DNA of 8,446 bases from an uncultured Oscillochloris sp. (GTDB lineage Bacteria; Chloroflexota; Chloroflexia; Chloroflexales; Chloroflexaceae): assembly GCA_903877345.1 (NCBI GenBank), contig CAIRDL010001066.1, positions 1 through 8,446 of the forward strand, in the 5' to 3' direction. Shown in pieces: positions 5,081-8,446 of the stretch. Made by a program: the position numbers and the translations under genes. Under the pieces are notes generated by a model. It searched no databases. It saw only the letters and a list, made by a program, of their open reading frames with translations, and had not been told where the DNA came from. Each line of letters begins with the position of its first letter. Position 1 is the first letter of the stretch.

Positions 5081-5287
5081 ACCAGAAGTAGGCTGGTTGT
5101 GGATCCGGCGCTCACTCTGGTCAGGGCGGTCGCTGATGTGGTGTGAACTCGGATGCTGGTCGTCAAGGGACTGCGACTGTTCGAGGGTCTCGTACGCCGT
5201 CCACAGTTCTTGGACGAGGCTATCTGGAAGCTTCCAACCGCGTCGCAGATGGCTAAGAATGCGTTCGCGTTGTGCAGAGGTGAGCAT
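5075..5287 (-). CDS. Small hypothetical protein, possible integron cassette ORF
   Basis: This 70-residue hydrophilic protein has no family I recognise. It begins MLTSAQRERILSHLRRGWKL and contains a second helix-like stretch LVQELWTAYETLEQSQS. The tail from about 50 is rich in His, Ser, Gln and Arg and looks disordered. The start at 5287 is preferred over an upstream ATG at 5308 because AGAAGGGG (5296-5303) lies 8 bases before it. The TAA stop is inside GCCTAAC (5080 to 5074 on this strand), a perfect RYYYAAC attC box; ending within attC is common for integron cassette genes. No membrane segment or signal peptide is seen. It may be a non-gene, but the ribosome binding site and the attC overlap make it credible. 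Confidence 0.45.
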   Translation of the reverse strand: MLTSAQRERILSHLRRGWKLPDSLVQELWTAYETLEQSQSLDDQHPSSHHISDRPDQSERRIHNQPTSGA

Positions 5288-5426
5288 GGCCGTATCCCCT
5301 TCTGGCAATTGCCGGTGTGTCGTTGCTGAGTGCCGTGGCAGACTGCCGTTCCTCTAACTTGTGTTATCGCCATTAACGCGGTGCGTAATGAAGCCCGCAA
5401 GTCAAGTGTAGAAGCCGGAGTTACAA

Positions 5427-5518
5427 CCTAAACAGCGCTCAAGCTAAGGCGCAGTGGAGAGAGACGCACCATGTTGCCCCATTTCAGCGGTCTACGCCGC
5501 TTGGCTTGTCCGTTAGCG
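5427..5518 (+). repeat. Second attC-like imperfect palindrome (weak)
   Basis: CAAGC (5440-5444) can pair with GCTTG (5504-5508), and GGCG (5448-5451) with CGCC (5495-5498). The right edge GGCTTGTCC-GTTAGCG (5503-5518) resembles an L'-spacer-R' attC end, and CCTAAAC (5427-5433) may be the degenerate left box. The core GTTAGCG departs from GTTRRRY at its last two positions. If real, this site and the one ending at 5080 would bound a 438-base cassette carrying the small minus-strand ORF in reverse. Confidence 0.3.
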
Positions 5519-5534
5519 TGTTATATGCTACCAT
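5506..5534 (+). promoter_or_regulatory. Possible sigma-70 promoter before the permease gene
   Basis: TTGTCC (5506-5511) and TACCAT (5529-5534) are separated by 17 bases, each matching 4 of 6 consensus positions. The -10 box is the same word as in the promoter at 2511-2516. The leader to the permease start would be about 210 bases; I see no other feature in 5535-5754. Its -35 box overlaps the second attC-like site. Confidence 0.3.
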
Positions 5535-5754
5535 GTTAGGGCTGATGCGTGATGTGTGATAGTGCGGCTTAGTCACAGCTCACGGATCATAGGCGCGAAC
5601 TAGCAGGCAACCGCTTAAAGCCCCCTTGTACGCTGCTTTTGGTCATACGCGAACGAAACACCGGGAGCGCACAAGCCAGCGTATGCAGAGCGAGGCGCGT
5701 CATTGCGCTTATCCGAGACGCAGGCCGTGTTTCCCCTTTGGAAAGAAGAACGCT

Positions 5755-6501
5755 ATGCGCCTGCTACGGTTCACGGGTTTCTCGTTGCTGGAGTACCTCC
5801 GCTCGGGACGGGTCACGATTGAGATTATTGCAGCGCTCTCGGTTTACGCCATCTTCTTTCGCCGGGCGATGGAGAGCGCGTACTTCTTCAGCGTTTGCGG
5901 CATCTTCACGCCGATCATCACCCTGTACACGATGGCGGCCTTTATCAGTTTGGGCGACCGGCCCCAAGGCTATGTGCTGCTCTCACGCGGGGTGGGTCGG
6001 GCGATCTATCTGCTCGGACTCTTCCTGGGGGCGGTTGTTATCGTAGCCGGAACCTACGGACTCATCTGTCTGATGGTGGCGCTCACCAACCGCCCAACTG
6101 ACCTCAGCTTGGGTGGCTGGTTTTTAGGCACGCTGCCGACGCTGCTGAACATCGGCCTGCTCGCCGCGCTTATGCTGATGCTCTCACCCCTGGTCTTCCC
6201 CACCAGTTGGCGCTTGGCGGTGCTAGGCATGATCGCGTTGGCGTTCTCGAGCAATTTTATCGGCGGGCAGGTGCTAGGGACGCTACCCTCGCCTGGGCGT
6301 GCGCTGTTGGGGGCAATCCAGGCGCTCCTTGGCGGCCCTTTGGTGCCCGCCTTCTACGGGTTTCAGTTGGCCGTGACCCGCGACTACAGCACGCCTACCG
6401 CTATCGCCAATCTGCTGGCCCAAGCCTCACTGCTCGTCTCGCTGCTCGGCCTCTCGGTCTATGCCTTCGCCCGCCGCGACCTGATCTTCGCTAGTCAGTA
6501 A
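5755..6501 (+). CDS. Multi-pass membrane protein, ABC-2 permease-like
   Basis: The product is a 248-residue hydrophobic protein with about six membrane segments (roughly 21-36, 42-65, 84-110, 124-149, 152-170 and 216-239). A basic, amphipathic N-terminus (MRLLRFTGFSLLEYLRSGR) precedes them. Size, topology and the YLRSGRV-type N-terminus fit an ABC-2-type permease or ABC-2-related subunit of an export system. No ATPase gene lies beside it in this window, so the partner and the cargo are unknown. The frame stays open upstream to 5626, but residues before this ATG are arginine-rich and unlike a membrane protein start, and GGAAAGAAG lies a few bases upstream. The 3' end overlaps the convergent M23 gene by 11 bases. 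The region just upstream is mobile-element debris, so an original operon partner may have been lost. Confidence 0.72.
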   Translation: MRLLRFTGFSLLEYLRSGRVTIEIIAALSVYAIFFRRAMESAYFFSVCGIFTPIITLYTMAAFISLGDRPQGYVLLSRGVGRAIYLLGLFLGAVVIVAGTYGLICLMVALTNRPTDLSLGGWFLGTLPTLLNIGLLAALMLMLSPLVFPTSWRLAVLGMIALAFSSNFIGGQVLGTLPSPGRALLGAIQALLGGPLVPAFYGFQLAVTRDYSTPTAIANLLAQASLLVSLLGLSVYAFARRDLIFASQ

Positions 6502-8254
6502 CCGGCACAAAGGCCACGGCATCAACCCAGATCCCGCGACCGTCATCGCCCGCCAAGGTGCTCGTACTCACCAAAGCCGTGTCCGGCGCAAGCTCGTACG
6601 TCCCCAAATCAGCCCACCAGTTGCGGTTCCGCTCGGCATCCACAACAGCCAGACTCTCGCCGCCAGTGTGGCGGATGAGGTAACGCAGTTCGTGCGATTC
6701 GTCGAGACCGTTGAGGGCGTAGGGCATGTAAACGAGGATGCGATACCGTCCCGCCTGCGGGAGTGTCGGTTGCCAGAGCGCGACGATTGGGGGCTGTAGG
6801 CTTGCGGCGAGGTACGGACGCGCCGCACTGCCCGCAAAGCTGTCTGTGGCGAAACGGGCACCGCCGCCGTAGCCGACCGCGCCGATTTGCCAGTCGCCCG
6901 TGCTGCGAAAGCCGGGGCTGCCATCATCAACCACAACCACGCCGTCCGGCGGCGGGCCGCAAGGCGTGGGCATATCTTGCCAGAGCCAGACGCTCACTTG
7001 GCCCGCCGGGTTCTGGGCCCAAGGGTCGGGAGTGGTGCCGCACCAACCGTAAGGGTCTACGTCCCGCCCCAGATATTGCACCTGAAAATGCAGGTGGGCC
7101 CCGACCGCGCAGCCACTCGCACCAGCAATGCCCAAGAGCGCGCCGCCAGAAACGGTCTGTCCGGCTGCCACGCTCAGACTAGCGAGGTGCCAGTAGAGCG
7201 TGCGGTAGCCGTTGCCGTGGTCGAGGATGACCGCCTGGGCAGGAGTCGCGCAGCCATCGTCGGAAGCACCAGCGAACATGACCACCCCGGCGGCAGCGGC
7301 AAGCACCTCATCGGGCGGGCTCATTGCGTAATCCCAACCCGTATGCCCATCGTAGGCAAACGCGAGATCCGTCTCGCTGCGGCCCCAGTAGGTCAGCAGC
7401 GAACCATTTTGCCGTAGGAAGGGCGTGTCGTGGTCGAAAAAAGAAGTGACGGGGAACGTCGGCGTCATGGGGCGCGTGAGAAAGGGCGCAGCGAGGGCGG
7501 GCCAGGTCGTGGGCGGCGCTCGCGGATCGCCAAAGAGTCGGGTGTAGCTATTCACCAAGCCTTCGAGCCGGGGGTCGAGAAGATCCGGCGTGATGGTGGG
7601 TGCCAAAATGCGGGCCAGGATATAGCGACTGAAGGCGAGGTCGGCGCTCACTCCTTGGCGCGTGCCGTCAGCAAAAACAAGCGGCGGCGGCGGGCCACTG
7701 CCCTTGAGCGCATAGTCGCGCACAGCGTAGCGCAACTCGCGGGTGGCCCAGCGGAGTTGACCGTACAGCCCACTGCGCCCGCCGCCACGGTAGCCCATCG
7801 CCCAAGCCAACTGTTCGTCGCTGGCCTGTTGGCTGCTCACCAGGCCGCTTTGCAAATCCAACAGGGCGAGCAGCAGTTTCGGATTCAGACTGTAGAGCGT
7901 GGTTAGGCCGACGAGCACGGTGCTGAACGAGGCCGCACGCCCGCCGATCTGGAAGTGCATGGCCTTGAGCGGACTGTCGCGAGCCTCAAGAAACGCTTGG
8001 ATCTCGGGGCCGTTGAAGTTCGCCTCATAGCTGATGCGGCCCGGGTCGAAAAGCGGGTCGTCCGGCGCGGCGGTAACAGGCGGCGGCGCGGTAGCAATCG
8101 GGGTGGCGGCAGGACTCGGCAGCAGCGGGGCGGTAGGTGTGGGCGCAACAGGGAGCGTGGGGGTTGCCGTCGGCGCGGGCGGGGGCGGCGCGGCGCAGGC
8201 GGTCAGCACAGCAATGAGGATTAACAGCGTAATGACACGGCGTGGCAACTTCAT
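6491..8254 (-). CDS. M23 (LytM-type) metallopeptidase lipoprotein with golvesin-like C-terminal domain
   Basis: This 587-residue exported lipoprotein should cut peptidoglycan cross-links or another extracellular peptide. The signal peptide is MKLPRRVITLLILIAVLTAC, with lipobox LTAC and lipidated C20. A Pro/Thr/Ala linker (21-62) follows, then a helical region of about 230 residues (70-290) with no family I recognise. The M23 domain is at about 295-405. Zinc ligands are H304 and D308 in HTGWD, and H389 in AHLHF; catalytic histidines are H356 (LYWHL) and H387. All are present, so it should be active. Residues 440-587 (DDGSPGFRSTGDW, then WWADLGTYEL and WVDAVAFVPV) resemble the golvesin/Xly carbohydrate-binding-like domain. 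A TTG further upstream (8293) would add 13 residues before the signal peptide and is less likely. Confidence 0.92.
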   Translation of the reverse strand: MKLPRRVITLLILIAVLTACAAPPPPAPTATPTLPVAPTPTAPLLPSPAATPIATAPPPVTAAPDDPLFDPGRISYEANFNGPEIQAFLEARDSPLKAMHFQIGGRAASFSTVLVGLTTLYSLNPKLLLALLDLQSGLVSSQQASDEQLAWAMGYRGGGRSGLYGQLRWATRELRYAVRDYALKGSGPPPPLVFADGTRQGVSADLAFSRYILARILAPTITPDLLDPRLEGLVNSYTRLFGDPRAPPTTWPALAAPFLTRPMTPTFPVTSFFDHDTPFLRQNGSLLTYWGRSETDLAFAYDGHTGWDYAMSPPDEVLAAAAGVVMFAGASDDGCATPAQAVILDHGNGYRTLYWHLASLSVAAGQTVSGGALLGIAGASGCAVGAHLHFQVQYLGRDVDPYGWCGTTPDPWAQNPAGQVSVWLWQDMPTPCGPPPDGVVVVDDGSPGFRSTGDWQIGAVGYGGGARFATDSFAGSAARPYLAASLQPPIVALWQPTLPQAGRYRILVYMPYALNGLDESHELRYLIRHTGGESLAVVDAERNRNWWADLGTYELAPDTALVSTSTLAGDDGRGIWVDAVAFVPVTD

Positions 8255-8264
8255 GATCCCGGTT

Positions 8265-8293
8265 AGGATAACGGAAGGTAGCGAAACGGTCAA
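8265..8293 (-). promoter_or_regulatory. Promoter of the M23 lipoprotein gene
   Basis: On the minus strand TTGACC (8293 to 8288) and TATCCT (8270 to 8265) are separated by exactly 17 bases. The -10 box ends 10 bases before the ATG, so transcription would start within about 4 bases of the start codon. GGGATC touching the ATG is too close to act as a Shine-Dalgarno. Leaderless or near-leaderless translation is therefore predicted. Confidence 0.55.
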
Positions 8294-8446
8294 ACGGCAG
8301 AGGGGTGTTCACCGCCAAAACAAAAATGGCACTACCGCAGAAGTAACGCGGGAGGCGTCTGGTCATGCTGAGCGAAGATACGGTATTGTTTGTCAAGGGC
8401 CAATGTGGACGAGTTTGGTGAGACGCCTTCGGCGACCGGATGCGAC

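Noticed and set aside
5044..5400. Alternative minus-strand frame overlapping the small cassette-type ORF.
   Set aside because: It has no ribosome binding site and low-complexity Thr/Ser/Arg content. The overlapping frame starting at 5287 has a ribosome binding site and ends in an attC box.
8365..8421. An 18-residue plus-strand ORF with GGAGG 9 bases upstream, divergent from the M23 gene.
   Set aside because: It is very short with no recognisable content, and it sits in the upstream region of the M23 gene. Chance occurrence is likely.
8353..8428. 8-bp inverted repeat AGGCGTCT / AGACGCCT, and a TTGACA word (8391-8396, minus strand) between its arms.
   Set aside because: The arms are 60 bases apart and short for a G+C-rich genome. 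The TTGACA has no -10 box at a suitable distance. The window ends before any larger element could be seen.

Overview
The protein families and the roughly 60% G+C composition suggest a member of the Chloroflexota, probably of the Chloroflexales type. The DUF4395/thioredoxin pair, the tandem UspA protein and the M23 lipoprotein all fit that group. This is an inference from protein style, because there is no rRNA or other phylogenetic marker in the window. Three regions can be separated.

Left region (1-3420). A minus-strand operon runs phosphoribosyltransferase, tandem universal stress protein, then the N-terminal third of a P-type cation ATPase that leaves the window. The genes are 3 to 12 bases apart, and the stress-protein ribosome binding site overlaps the preceding stop codon. 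The leader of this operon holds two hairpins and a 19-codon upstream ORF with an excellent ribosome binding site, so translational control is possible. Divergent from it, behind a good TTGACA promoter, is a plus-strand pair: a DUF4395 membrane protein and a membrane-anchored thioredoxin-like protein with a CxxC motif.

Middle region (3421-5754). This looks like a graveyard of mobile DNA. Two copies of a hairpin element lie exactly 360 bases apart and align without gaps; the stem is kept although its bases differ. The second copy lies inside a 102-base MITE-like unit with 11-base terminal inverted repeats. Next comes the 5' part of an IS110-family transposase with its long non-coding leader, where IS110 elements encode the bridge RNA. 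Its reading frame meets an amber stop and then runs in frame into the catalytic domain of an integron integrase (IntI type), whose N-terminal domain is missing. Downstream are two attC-like imperfect palindromes with GTTAG cores and a small minus-strand ORF whose stop codon lies inside a perfect RYYYAAC box. Together these suggest a decayed chromosomal integron disrupted by an IS110 element.

Right region (5755-8446). A plus-strand multi-pass membrane protein resembling an ABC-2 permease converges on, and overlaps by 11 bases, a large minus-strand lipoprotein with an intact M23 (LytM) metallopeptidase domain and a golvesin-like C-terminal domain. The lipoprotein promoter sits so close to its ATG that the mRNA should be leaderless or nearly so.
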